Of a DNA stretch of 64,000 nt, positions 40,837 through 50,238 are shown in pieces. This stretch comes from Mumia quercus (GTDB lineage: Bacteria; Actinomycetota; Actinomycetes; Propionibacteriales; Nocardioidaceae). Below the pieces are notes generated by a model. That model was not told the origin of the DNA, searched no databases, and saw only the letters and a program-made list of their open reading frames with translations. The first letter of the stretch is position 1. Every line of letters begins with the position of its first letter. Position numbers and translations under genes: made by a program. The stretch is from contig NZ_JANZYO010000002.1 in assembly GCF_025506335.1 (NCBI RefSeq), forward strand, positions 544,221 through 608,220. The letters run 5' to 3'.

Positions 40837-41580
40837 GTGACGAACGTCGTAGGACCACGCGCCGTCTTCGGCGTCATCGTGCCCAGCACCAACACCGTCG
40901 TCGAGCACGACTACTGGCGCGCGGGGGTCGAGGGTGTGGCCTTCCGTGCCGGGTCGATGCACATCGCCGACCCGTCGATGGCCGGCAACGCGGGGTTCGA
41001 GGCGCTGCTGGTGCAGATCCGGGCCTCCATCGACACCGCCGTACGCGACGTGCTGACCGCCGAGCCCGACCGGCTCGTCATGGGGATGTCCGCCGAGACG
41101 TTCTGGGGCGGCGTCGAGGGCAACGCCGCGTTCGAGCGGCGCCTGCGTGAGGCGACGGGGCTCCCCGTGACGACCGGCGCGAGCGCGTGCCGTGCCGCGC
41201 TCGAGGAGCTCGGCGTCCGTCGCCTCGCGGTGTTCTCCCCGTACCAGCCGGTCGCCGACGTCGAGGTCGGCCGGTTCTTCACCGAGGCCGGCTTCGACGT
41301 GGCGGCGATCACCGGCCTGCGCTGCGCGACGGCGACCGACATCGCCCGCGTGGACGAGCCCCGGCTGCGCGAGGTGGTGGCCGAGCTGGACGGCCCGGAC
41401 GTCGAGGCGGTCGTCCAGGTCGGGACGAACCTCTCCTTCGTGGGCCTGTCCCAGACGCTGGAGGCCGAGCTGGGCAAGCCGGTCGTGGCGATCAACGCGG
41501 CGACGTTGTGGCACGCGCTGCGCCAGCACGGCATCGACGACCGCGTCGACGGCTCCGGGTCGCTCCTGCGCGAGCACTGA
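40837..41580 (+). CDS. Maleate isomerase/Asp-Glu racemase superfamily protein, catalytic cysteines not seen
   Basis: The 247-residue product aligns with maleate cis-trans isomerases and arylmalonate decarboxylases: FGVIVPSTNTVVEHDYW at the start, GMSAETFWGG near residue 83-92 and VVQVGTNLSF near 192-201. The positions that normally carry the two catalytic cysteines read Met/Ser and Gly. Either another residue is used or the reaction differs. A four-base gap separates it from the mug-like gene. The GTG start lacks a strong ribosome-binding site. Confidence 0.8.
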   Translation: MTNVVGPRAVFGVIVPSTNTVVEHDYWRAGVEGVAFRAGSMHIADPSMAGNAGFEALLVQIRASIDTAVRDVLTAEPDRLVMGMSAETFWGGVEGNAAFERRLREATGLPVTTGASACRAALEELGVRRLAVFSPYQPVADVEVGRFFTEAGFDVAAITGLRCATATDIARVDEPRLREVVAELDGPDVEAVVQVGTNLSFVGLSQTLEAELGKPVVAINAATLWHALRQHGIDDRVDGSGSLLREH

Positions 41581-41584
41581 CGCG

Positions 41585-42178
41585 ATGGGTGCACCGAGGG
41601 ACCGCCCTCCCCCACGCCCGACTCCGGAGCAGGTCGCCGCGGCCGAGGGCCGGACGATCCCCGACTGGGTGCGCCCCGGTCTGCGGGTGCTGTTCTGCGG
41701 GCTCAACCCAGGGCTGTACTCAGGGGCGACCGGCCTGCACTTCGCCCGGCCCGGCAACCGCTTCTGGCCCGCTCTGCACCTGTCGGGCTTCACCGAGCGC
41801 CGCCTCGAGCCGTGGGAGCGCGAGGCGCTCCTGGACCACGGCCTGGGCATCACGAACCTCGTCGCCCGGACGACCGCCCGCGCGGCAGAGCTGACCCGCG
41901 ACGAGTTCGTGGCGGGCGGGCAGGCGCTGGACACGCTGGCGCACCGCGTACGCCCGGCGTGGGTCGCCGTGCTCGGCATCACCGGCTACCGCGCGGCGTT
42001 CGACGAGCCGCGCGCGGTGATCGGTCCGCAGGAGCGGCAGGTCGGAGGCGCCGGCCTCTGGGTCCTGCCGAACCCGAGCGGGCTCAACGCCCACTTCACG
42101 CTGCCGCGCCTCGCCGAGGAGTTCGCGAGGCTCCGTCAGCAGGTCGAGCAGGACGAGGCGGACGCGCGCGGCCGCTGA
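41585..42178 (+). CDS. mug: G/U mismatch-specific DNA glycosylase (Mug/TDG family)
   Basis: This 197-residue glycosylase has the family motif GLNPGLYSGATGLHFARPGNRFWPAL, including the Asn of GLNPG that activates the water, and the second motif LPNPSGLN for base recognition. It removes uracil or thymine opposite guanine. It is slightly longer than E. coli Mug (168) due to a Pro-rich N-terminal tail. It sits 4 bp after the racemase-family gene, in the same transcript. Confidence 0.92.
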   Translation: MGAPRDRPPPRPTPEQVAAAEGRTIPDWVRPGLRVLFCGLNPGLYSGATGLHFARPGNRFWPALHLSGFTERRLEPWEREALLDHGLGITNLVARTTARAAELTRDEFVAGGQALDTLAHRVRPAWVAVLGITGYRAAFDEPRAVIGPQERQVGGAGLWVLPNPSGLNAHFTLPRLAEEFARLRQQVEQDEADARGR

Positions 42179-42185
42179 CGTCCGC

Positions 42186-42947
42186 TCATCCGGCGCGGTG
42201 CCGGACCCAGACGTTCGCCTCCACGTAGACGGCGTGATCCTGCGCCACGTCGCAGTGCACGGGTGCGAGCGCCCCGGGGACCTCGACGGGCCCGGTGGTG
42301 TCGAACGGCAGCCCCGTCCACCCGCGCCACTCCTCGAGGCTCCCGGAGACCACCATCGAGCGGGGGGCGACACCCTCGATGACACCGCCGGCGCGCACGT
42401 GGGTCCGCAACCAGGGGTCCTCGGGAAGGCCGTCGGCGCGCACCCGCCGCGCGTACTCCTCCATCGGCACGTCCGGGAAGGCGTGCTTGCCGCTGGGCCG
42501 CACGGGCGCGACGAGGGTGTCGAACCCAAGCCGAGCGGTGTTGGCCCGCATCTCGGCGAGCATCACGGCCGACAGCCCGCGTCCGCGCAGGTCCGGCTGC
42601 ACGCAGATCTCCAGGGCAGAGACCATCGTCGGCGTCGTCCCCAGCGTCCGGTCGAGCGAGGCCCGCTGGATCATGCGGTCCCACCCGCCGGCGGGCAGCG
42701 GGTCTTCGCCCCAGGCCAGCGGGACGCTGAACGCGCACGCCAGGGCCCGGTCCGGCCTCTCCGGGTCCAGCGCGAGGAGCGCGAACTCGGGGTACGCCTC
42801 CTCGACCACCGCGTAGTACAGCGCGCCCATCGGGTCCCAGCGCATGAACTCCGGCCAGGCGCCGTCGAATCCGTCGAGCAGGGGCGCGAGCTCGGGGCGC
42901 GACGCCAGGGTCACGACCTCGACGGCCTGGTCAGCGTGCACGGTCAT
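42186..42947 (-). CDS. GNAT-fold N-acetyltransferase-like protein
   Basis: The 253-residue protein carries an acetyl-CoA-binding stretch EICVQPDLRGRGLSAVMLAEMRANTARLGFDTLVAPVRPSGKH in its middle, with GNAT motif A. The C-terminal half (MVVSGSLEEWRGWTGLPFDTTGPVEVPGAL) is shared with a group of long actinobacterial acetyltransferases of unknown acceptor. Monocistronic, convergent to the mug gene. Confidence 0.8.
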   Translation of the reverse strand: MTVHADQAVEVVTLASRPELAPLLDGFDGAWPEFMRWDPMGALYYAVVEEAYPEFALLALDPERPDRALACAFSVPLAWGEDPLPAGGWDRMIQRASLDRTLGTTPTMVSALEICVQPDLRGRGLSAVMLAEMRANTARLGFDTLVAPVRPSGKHAFPDVPMEEYARRVRADGLPEDPWLRTHVRAGGVIEGVAPRSMVVSGSLEEWRGWTGLPFDTTGPVEVPGALAPVHCDVAQDHAVYVEANVWVRHRAG

Positions 42948-43046
42948 GGCCGCAGGGTACGGGTCCGGTGCCGGGCGAGCCAGCGACTTATGGAGCCCCA
43001 GGGCCTGCGTTTGCGGACCCGCCGGACCGGGTATCGCATGGAGGAC

Positions 43047-43982
43047 ATGGCATCTCTCGCCCGGACCGGGCCCGCTCTCGTCGCCCTGACCACCGTGGCG
43101 GCCGTCTTCACCGCCGTCCCGCCCTCCTCCGGTACGGCGGCCGCCGCCGCGGGCCGTACGACCGTGCGGATGGGGTCGTTCAACATCCACAAGGACGACA
43201 AGGTGCTCCCCTGGACCGCGAAGCGACGCGCCCGCGTGGCCTCGCAGATCCTCAGCAACGGCTTCGACGTGCTCGCGCTGCAGGAGGCGAACGGCAACAC
43301 GATCTTCCCGTCGCTCTACCGGAGGGTGAAGCACCGCTACGCCGCCAACGCCCGCTGCGCCAAGGTCAAGGGCACCCGCGTCCGCGACGCCCGTACGCGG
43401 ATCCTCTACGACCGCACGCGGTTCACGGGGTCGCGGACGATCTCCGGGCGCATCCTCCTGGACCGCTCGTACGCCAAGAGCGCCGACTTCGCGTGCTACC
43501 AGCTGCTGACCGAGAAGGCGACCGGCGCGAAGTTCCTCGTCACGTCGGCGCACCTCGTCAACGGGCCCGGCGCGGCCAAGGACCGCAAGCGCTACCGCCA
43601 GACCCAGAACCTCATCGCCGACACCCTCGCCGTACGACGGGCCCACGGCGCCTCCTGGCCGATCATCTGGGCAGGGGACTTCAACTCCTCTGCGTCGCGC
43701 AAGTACACCTTCGACGGCCCGCGCCGGGCGATGCGTCAGGGGATCGGCGCCAGGGACGCGTTCGCGGTGGCGCGTACCCGCAAGCACGGCAGCTACAACA
43801 GCGCCAACCAGCTGCGTCGGCGCCCGTGGCGCACCAGCCACCACGTCGACCACGTGTACGTCTCCCCCGGCATCGGGGTCAGCCGGTTCACGGTGGTCGT
43901 CCGCCTCAAGGGCAAGCTCTACCGGACCCCCTTCACCTCCGACCACAACCCGATCCGCGCAACCCTGCAGATCCCCTTCTGA
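43047..43982 (+). CDS. Secreted endonuclease/exonuclease/phosphatase family protein
   Basis: The 311-residue product starts with a signal peptide (LARTGPALVALTTVAAVFTAV...GTAAAAAG), so it is exported. The mature domain has the EEP fold motifs: FNIHKDD, LALQEANG (catalytic Glu), HLVNGPG, WAGDFNSSA (Asp/Asn) and TSDHNPI (Asp-His). Possible substrates are nucleic acids or phosphoesters. ATG at 43047 after GGAGG gives a normal signal peptide; ATG at 43038 in frame is an alternative. Confidence 0.88.
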   Translation: MASLARTGPALVALTTVAAVFTAVPPSSGTAAAAAGRTTVRMGSFNIHKDDKVLPWTAKRRARVASQILSNGFDVLALQEANGNTIFPSLYRRVKHRYAANARCAKVKGTRVRDARTRILYDRTRFTGSRTISGRILLDRSYAKSADFACYQLLTEKATGAKFLVTSAHLVNGPGAAKDRKRYRQTQNLIADTLAVRRAHGASWPIIWAGDFNSSASRKYTFDGPRRAMRQGIGARDAFAVARTRKHGSYNSANQLRRRPWRTSHHVDHVYVSPGIGVSRFTVVVRLKGKLYRTPFTSDHNPIRATLQIPF

Positions 43983-44019
43983 CGTAGGCGCTGGCAGGGG
44001 CTCACCAGGGCCGGGCTAG

Positions 44020-45405
<1,386 letters not shown>

Positions 45406-45446
45406 CACAGGAAGTCTCTAACGCCGCAATCCGGTCATTGTGACCC

Positions 45447-45476
45447 TCCCTCCGACGCACACTGACGTCGGGGGGA
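45447..45476 (+). promoter_or_regulatory. 11-bp hairpin sequestering the ribosome-binding site of the next gene
   Basis: TCCCTCCGACG (45447-45457) and CGTCGGGGGGA (45466-45476) pair over 11 bp with one G-T and an 8-nt loop. The right arm contains GGGGGG, the ribosome-binding site 5 bp before the ATG at 45482. It could end gdhA transcription or mask translation of the hydrolase gene. Confidence 0.5.
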
Positions 45477-45481
45477 TCACC

Positions 45482-46606
45482 ATGAGGCTGGCTTCGTTCA
45501 ACGTCGAGAACCTGTTCGCCCGTCCGAAGGCGATGGCCGAGGGCGAGGGCGACAGCGCGACCCGCAAGAAGGTGCTCGCGGCGCACGCACGGCTGTCCAC
45601 GCTGCTCGACCGACACAGCTACGCGGGCGCCGAGGACGACATCCTCGCCCTGCTGGACACCCTCGGTGTCCTGCGTGCGGACGAGGGACCGTACGTGCGC
45701 CTGCGCAAGGTGCGTGGCCAGCTCGTCCGCCGCCCACGGACCGGTCCGGTCACGCTCGTGGCCGAAGGGCGGGCTGACTGGGTCGGGTGGATCGAGCTCA
45801 AGACCGTCGCCGTCAACGCCCGCGCCACCGAGAACACCGCGCGCGTCCTCCACGAGCTCGGCGCCGACGTCGTCACCGTCGTCGAGGCCGACGACCGGCC
45901 TGGGCTGCAGATGTTCTCGGAGGCGCTGCTCCCTGCGGTCGGCGGCACCACGTACGACCAGGTGATGGTCATCGAGGGCAACGACGCACGCGGGATCGAC
46001 GTGGGGCTCATGGCGCAGGGCGACTACCGGCTGGTGCAGATGCGCACCCACATCTTCGATACCGACCCGCAGGGCACGGTGTTCTCGCGCGACTGCTGCG
46101 AGTACCACGTCGAGACCCCGCTCGGCACCCGCCTGGTGGTCCTCGCGAACCACTTCAAGTCCAAGGGGTACTCCTCCCCCGGCGACCCGACCGGCGCCAA
46201 GCGCCGCGAACGGCAGGCGAGCCGGGTCGCGCGCATCGTCCGCTCGCTGCGCAACGAGGGCTTCGACCACGTCGCGGTCACCGGCGACCTCAACGACGAC
46301 CCGCAGAGCGCCGCGCTGGCCCCGCTGCTCGACCTCGACGGTCTCACCGACATCAGCGCCCACCCCGACTTCGACTGGAACCACCGGCGGGGTACGTACG
46401 GGTCAGGGAACGAGAAGGACAAGATCGACTACATCCTGCTCTCCGACCCGTTGTTCGCGAAGGTGACCGCCGGGGGCGTCTTCCGCAAGGGCGTGTGGCG
46501 CGGCGCGCGGACGAAGGACCCCTGGGAGATCTTCCCGACGCTCACCGCGAAGGTCGAGGAGGCCTCCGACCACGCCGCGCTGTGGGCCGACCTCACCGGG
46601 GTGTGA
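45482..46606 (+). CDS. Endonuclease/exonuclease/phosphatase family protein (cytoplasmic)
   Basis: This 374-residue EEP-family hydrolase has MRLASFNVENLFARP at its start, VVTVVEADDRP (catalytic Glu), ANHFKSKGYSS, VTGDLNDDPQS and EEASDHAALWAD as the Asp/His pair. No signal peptide is visible, in contrast to the protein at 43047. It is longer than typical members because of an insert around residues 20-110. The ATG at 45482 is chosen by GGGGGGATC and because MRLASFN begins the domain. Function beyond phosphoester cleavage is unknown. Confidence 0.88.
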   Translation: MRLASFNVENLFARPKAMAEGEGDSATRKKVLAAHARLSTLLDRHSYAGAEDDILALLDTLGVLRADEGPYVRLRKVRGQLVRRPRTGPVTLVAEGRADWVGWIELKTVAVNARATENTARVLHELGADVVTVVEADDRPGLQMFSEALLPAVGGTTYDQVMVIEGNDARGIDVGLMAQGDYRLVQMRTHIFDTDPQGTVFSRDCCEYHVETPLGTRLVVLANHFKSKGYSSPGDPTGAKRRERQASRVARIVRSLRNEGFDHVAVTGDLNDDPQSAALAPLLDLDGLTDISAHPDFDWNHRRGTYGSGNEKDKIDYILLSDPLFAKVTAGGVFRKGVWRGARTKDPWEIFPTLTAKVEEASDHAALWADLTGV

Positions 46607-46640
46607 CCCCGGCGACGGTCGGCCCGGCGCAGGTCACACC
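46600..46640. terminator. Hairpin between convergent hydrolase and methyltransferase genes
   Basis: GGTGTGACC (46600-46608) pairs with GGTCACACC (46632-46640) as a 9-bp stem closing a 23-nt loop that can also fold. It spans both stop codons, in the 27-bp convergent gap. No T-run. Confidence 0.5.
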
Positions 46641-47473
46641 CTGTGCGCGGTGAACAGCAGGTACTCCCAGAGCATCGCCCCGTCGCGGACACCGGAGCGC
46701 TCGGCGAGCGCCGCGAGCTCCGCGTCGAGCGCGGCCACCTTCTCCGGGTCGTCGGCGATCGCCTTGTAGACCGCGATCGTCGGCCCGTACGTCGCCTTGA
46801 AGAAGTCCCGGAACTCCTCCCCGTCGGCGAACCGGTCGACCGCGAGCGTCTGCACCGTCGCCTGGACGTCCTCGACGCGGTCGCCGAAGAGCGTACGGAC
46901 GTGGTCGGCGTCGCCCCACAACGGCGGAGGCTGCGCCCCCGGCGGAGGCGGCGGGGCGTACGGCTTCATCGTGGCGAACATCTGCCCGATGAAACCCTGC
47001 GGCGTCCAGCTCAGCAGCCCGATCGTGCCGCCCGGCCTGCACGCCCGGACGATCTCGTCGGCCGTCTCCTGGTGATGGGGCGCGAACATCGCCCCGACGC
47101 ACGACATCACCACGTCGTACGACGCGTCGTCGACGCCCAGGTGCTCGACGTCGTCCTCACGCCACCCGAGTGCGAGCCCTTCACGGTCCGCCTCCTGGCG
47201 GCCGGCGTCCAGGAGCTCAGGCGTGAGATCGCTCGCCGTGACCGTCGCACCGGCCCGTGCCGCCGGGAGCGCGGCGTTGCCGGACCCGGCACCCACGTCG
47301 AGGACGGTCGTACCGGGACCGATGCCGCAGGCGTCCACGAGGACGGGCCCGAGGCTCGCGATCACCTCCGTCGCCACCGCCGGGTAGTCCCCCATCGCCC
47401 ACATCGCGCGGTGCTTCGCCTTGAGCGCGACGTCCTCGGGCGCGACCGGTGCTGCTGTCTTCTCGCTCGTCAT
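46634..47473 (-). CDS. Class I SAM-dependent methyltransferase (UbiE/Methyltransf_11 type)
   Basis: The 279-residue protein has SAM motif I LDVGAGSGNAALPAARAGATVTASDLTPELL (about residues 57-87), and motif II/III strands SYDVVMSCVGAMFA and ACRPGGTIGLLSW. These mark the small-molecule methyltransferases of the UbiE group. A Pro-rich PPPPPGAQPPP loop at about 175 is unusual. It is divergent from an HxlR regulator with a 95-bp gap, so it is probably controlled by that regulator. The substrate is unknown. Confidence 0.85.
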   Translation of the reverse strand: MTSEKTAAPVAPEDVALKAKHRAMWAMGDYPAVATEVIASLGPVLVDACGIGPGTTVLDVGAGSGNAALPAARAGATVTASDLTPELLDAGRQEADREGLALGWREDDVEHLGVDDASYDVVMSCVGAMFAPHHQETADEIVRACRPGGTIGLLSWTPQGFIGQMFATMKPYAPPPPPGAQPPPLWGDADHVRTLFGDRVEDVQATVQTLAVDRFADGEEFRDFFKATYGPTIAVYKAIADDPEKVAALDAELAALAERSGVRDGAMLWEYLLFTAHRV

Positions 47474-47535
47474 GAGACGTTTCCCCCTTCGTTGTGCATG
47501 GGGTCGACGCTACGGACGGCCGGACAACGGGCCTA

Positions 47536-47550
47536 GTACGAGATCTGTAC
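47536..47550. promoter_or_regulatory. GTAC-N7-GTAC repeat upstream of the HxlR gene
   Basis: GTACGAGATCTGTAC resembles sites of the HxlR/DUF24 regulators, which often bind GTAC-based repeats. It lies 18 bp before the HxlR ATG and 62 bp before the methyltransferase. GTAC is frequent in this DNA, so the call is tentative. Confidence 0.4.
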
Positions 47551-47568
47551 CGGTCGTACGCTGCACGG

Positions 47569-48246
47569 ATGGGGGCCTCGTACCGCCAATTCTGTCCCGT
47601 CGCGAAGGCCATGGAGCTGCTCGACGAGCGCTGGACCCTGCTTCTGGTCCGCGAGCTCGTCACGGGCAGCCAGCGCTTCAACGACCTGCGCCGCGGTCTT
47701 CCCCGCATGTCGCCGTCGCTGCTCTCCAAGCGGCTGCACCAGCTCGTCGCTGCGGGGATCGTCGACAAGCAGGTCGAGGGCAACGACGTCCGGTACGTCC
47801 TCACCCCTGCCGGCGCCGAGCTGCGCCAGGTCGTGGAGTCGGTGGGGACGTGGGGCGTCCGCTGGATCGGCACGCTCGGCGACGAGGACCTCGATCCCAA
47901 GCTCCTGATGTGGGACATGCACCGCAACGTCGACCTCAGCGCCGTCGACGACCCGCCCGAGGTGGTGCACTTCGTCTTCGACGACGTCCGCGGACGTTCT
48001 CGGCGGTGGTGGATCGTGATCGAGCCCGACGAGACCGACGTGTGCGACATCGACCCCGAACGCCCGGTGTCGGTGACCGTCACCTCGGGGCTCCGGGACC
48101 TGACGCGCGTCTGGCGCGGGGACACTACCTGGGAGCGCGCCGTACGCAGCGGCGCCCTTCGCATCGAGGGCCCCACGACCCTCCGGCGCGCGGTGCCGGC
48201 GTGGTTCCCGCCGACCGGTCTCGCCAGCGTCGTCCGCCCCGCCTGA
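47569..48246 (+). CDS. HxlR family (winged-helix) transcriptional regulator with C-terminal extension
   Basis: The 225-residue protein has the HxlR/DUF24 N-terminal domain (about 1-100: FCPVAKAMELLDERWTLLLVRELVTGSQRFNDLRRGLPRMSPSLLSKRL) and the winged segment YVLTPAGAELRQVV. The C-terminal ~120 residues form an added domain with WWIVIEPDETDVCD and LTRVWRGDTTWERAV, similar to SCP2-like sterol-carrier folds. HxlR proteins often sense electrophiles or quinones. Divergent from the methyltransferase gene. The 48.2-kb repeat array begins 3 bp after its stop. Confidence 0.9.
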   Translation: MGASYRQFCPVAKAMELLDERWTLLLVRELVTGSQRFNDLRRGLPRMSPSLLSKRLHQLVAAGIVDKQVEGNDVRYVLTPAGAELRQVVESVGTWGVRWIGTLGDEDLDPKLLMWDMHRNVDLSAVDDPPEVVHFVFDDVRGRSRRWWIVIEPDETDVCDIDPERPVSVTVTSGLRDLTRVWRGDTTWERAVRSGALRIEGPTTLRRAVPAWFPPTGLASVVRPA

Positions 48247-48248
48247 GC

Positions 48249-48636
48249 GGTCTCGATACGCCCTCGCCCACCCAGAGATGGCTGGTCGAGTAGCGGGCGA
48301 GGCGCTAGCCGAGCCCGCGTATCGAGACCCACCACCAGGTCTCGATACGCCCTCGCCCAGCGGCTCGGACTACTCGACCAGCGGGACCTGGCTGGTCGAG
48401 TAGCGGGCGAGGCGCTAGCCGAGCCCACGTATCGAGACCCACCAGGTCTCGATACGCCCTCGCCCAGCGGCTCGGACTACTCGACCAGCGGAACCTGGCT
48501 GGTCGAGTAGCGGGCGAGGCGCTAGCCGAGCCCACGTATCGAGACCCACCACCAGGTCTCGATACGCCCTCGCCCAGCGGCTCGGACTACTCGACCACCC
48601 AGAAGGTTGCCGGCTCGGACTACTCGACCACCCAGA
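48249..48636. repeat. Array of long inverted repeats
   Basis: This gene-free stretch holds four copies of GGTCTCGATACGCCCTCGCC starting at 48249, 48338, 48445 and 48555, and three copies of the opposing arm beginning CTGGTCGAGTAGCGGGCGAG and ending CGTATCGAGACC. Each pair can fold as a long cruciform of about 45-bp arms. The last ~80 bp repeat CGGCTCGGACTACTCGACCA twice. Similar elements are scattered between genes in Nocardioidaceae and related actinobacteria. Copies differ by a few bases (gcg/acg, gggacc/gaacc), so the array grew by repeat duplication. No spacer structure of a CRISPR is present. Confidence 0.92.
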
Positions 48637-48641
48637 GGGGG

Positions 48642-49697
48642 CTACTCCGGCTCGGAGGCTGACTTCCCTCGGCTCTCTCGGAGTCGACGCCCTCGGGCGA
48701 CGTCCTCCTCGTGCTTGGCCGCGGCCTTGTCACTCTTCTTCGTGTCGCGCGGCGGGAGCTGGATCGTCTCCTCGGCCGCGATCCCGCCCTGCAGCTGGCG
48801 ACCGCGCTCCAGCTCGGCGTCGAGCTCGGCGCCGAAGAGGAGGGCCAGATTGGTGATCCACAGCCACAGCAGGAAGACGACAACGCCCGCCAGCGACCCG
48901 TACGTCCGGTTGTAGTTGGAGAAGTTCGCCACGTAGAAGCCGAAAGCGACCGAGGCGATGATCCAGACGACGATGGCGACGACGGCACCGACGCTGAGCC
49001 ACCGGAACTTCGGCTGGCGGACGTTCGGCGTCGCGTAGTAGAGGATCGCGATCACGAGGATCACGGCGAACAGCATCACGGGCCACTTGGCGATGTTCCA
49101 GACGGTGACCGCCGTCTCCCCCAGCCCGACGGCGTCGCCGACGGCCTGGGCAGCGGGTCCGGTCAGGACGAGCGCCAGCGCGACCAGCGCGCACAGCACC
49201 ACGGTGATCAGCGTGACGAGGAGCATGACGGGGCGCAGCTTCCAGATCGGCCTGCCCTCGTCGATCTCGTACACGCGGTTCATCGCCCGGCCGAAGGCCC
49301 CCACGTACCCCGACGCCGACCACAGCGCCACCGCCAGGCCCAGCACGAACGCCAGACCGGCGCCGCTCCCCTCGCTCAGCTGGACGAGGGTCGGCTCCAC
49401 GGTGTCGGCCGCCGAGTTCGCCCCGACGTCACGCAGGACACCGAGCAGGGTGTCGACGGTCTCGCGGCCCTGCCCGAAGAGTCCGACCAGCGAGAGCAGC
49501 GCGATCATCATCGGGAACAGCGCGAGGACCGAGTAGTACGTCAGCGCGGCGGCGAGGTCGAGGCACTCGTCCTCGGAGAACTCGCGCAGCGCCTTGCGCA
49601 CCACGTACGTCCACGACGGCTTCGTGATGTCGGTCGGCGACTCGGGCTTGCTCGGGTCGTCGGGGTGCGGAGGGTGCTCCGGCCGGGCTCCGGTCAT
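48642..49697 (-). CDS. YihY/BrkB family inner-membrane protein
   Basis: The 351-residue protein has the BrkB pattern: LAAALTYYSVLALFPMMIALLSLVGLFG (first helix), SASGYVGAFGRAMNRVYE, and about six transmembrane segments up to residue 300, followed by a charged cytoplasmic tail. Members were once linked to ribonuclease BN by error; their real role is unclear, possibly transport. Its start overlaps the YtxH-like gene stop by ATGA. The 3' end adjoins the repeat array, with the stop 6 bp from it. Confidence 0.9.
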   Translation of the reverse strand: MTGARPEHPPHPDDPSKPESPTDITKPSWTYVVRKALREFSEDECLDLAAALTYYSVLALFPMMIALLSLVGLFGQGRETVDTLLGVLRDVGANSAADTVEPTLVQLSEGSGAGLAFVLGLAVALWSASGYVGAFGRAMNRVYEIDEGRPIWKLRPVMLLVTLITVVLCALVALALVLTGPAAQAVGDAVGLGETAVTVWNIAKWPVMLFAVILVIAILYYATPNVRQPKFRWLSVGAVVAIVVWIIASVAFGFYVANFSNYNRTYGSLAGVVVFLLWLWITNLALLFGAELDAELERGRQLQGGIAAEETIQLPPRDTKKSDKAAAKHEEDVARGRRLRESRGKSASEPE

Positions 49698-50089
49698 CCG
49701 GCCTGGCCCGTGGTCGACCGACTGCCCGAAGGGCTCGTAGAGCCGGTCGAGGACGTCGACGGACTCGTCGAGCTCGCGGAGCCGGTCGAGGGCGTCGAGC
49801 TGGTCGAGGACGTCGAGGACGTCGGGGACGCGGCGTGCTCGCCGCCGTCGTCCTTGCGGTGAGTCACCTTGCCGACGGTGTCCTTCGCGGTCTGGGTGAC
49901 CTTCTCCTGGACCTCAGGAGCCTTCTCCTTGGCGAAGTCCTGGGCGTCGCTCACCTTCTGCTGGACCGTGGGGTCGTTCCACATGCTCCGGGCCCTGCCC
50001 TTGATCTGCTCGAAGCGCTCCCTGCCGTCGCGCGTCCCGAGGACGTAACCCACGGCGAGACCTCCGAGGAGAGCCAGCTTTCCCTTCAT
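49694..50089 (-). CDS. YtxH-like stress membrane protein with Ser/Thr-rich tail
   Basis: This 131-residue product begins with a single hydrophobic segment (MKGKLALLGGLAVGYVLGTRDG), followed by a charged helical stretch (FEQIKGRARSMWNDPTVQQKVSDAQDFAKEKAPE) common to YtxH-like proteins, and ends in a ~40-residue SST/SPSTSST low-complexity tail. The ATG at 50089 follows AAAGGGAACG. Coupled by ATGA to the BrkB gene. It probably associates with the membrane; no enzymatic motif is present. Confidence 0.75.
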   Translation of the reverse strand: MKGKLALLGGLAVGYVLGTRDGRERFEQIKGRARSMWNDPTVQQKVSDAQDFAKEKAPEVQEKVTQTAKDTVGKVTHRKDDGGEHAASPTSSTSSTSSTPSTGSASSTSPSTSSTGSTSPSGSRSTTGQAG

Positions 50090-50238
50090 CACGTTCCCTT
50101 TCGTCAGGTGTGCGTTCCCCTGTCGGGTACCCGATCGACCGGACTTCAACCCATGCACGGGGACGGGGGTAGGAGGGGAGCCGCGGAGTCCCTAGGCTGG
50201 GCGACAAGCCGACGTCATCCAGCCCCCAGGAGAATCCG

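Noticed and set aside
47536-47550. Firm HxlR operator call
   Set aside because: GTAC is too common here, so it is kept only as a low-confidence site.
48249-48636. CRISPR array
   Set aside because: Repeats alternate in orientation and lack regular spacers; no cas gene is near.
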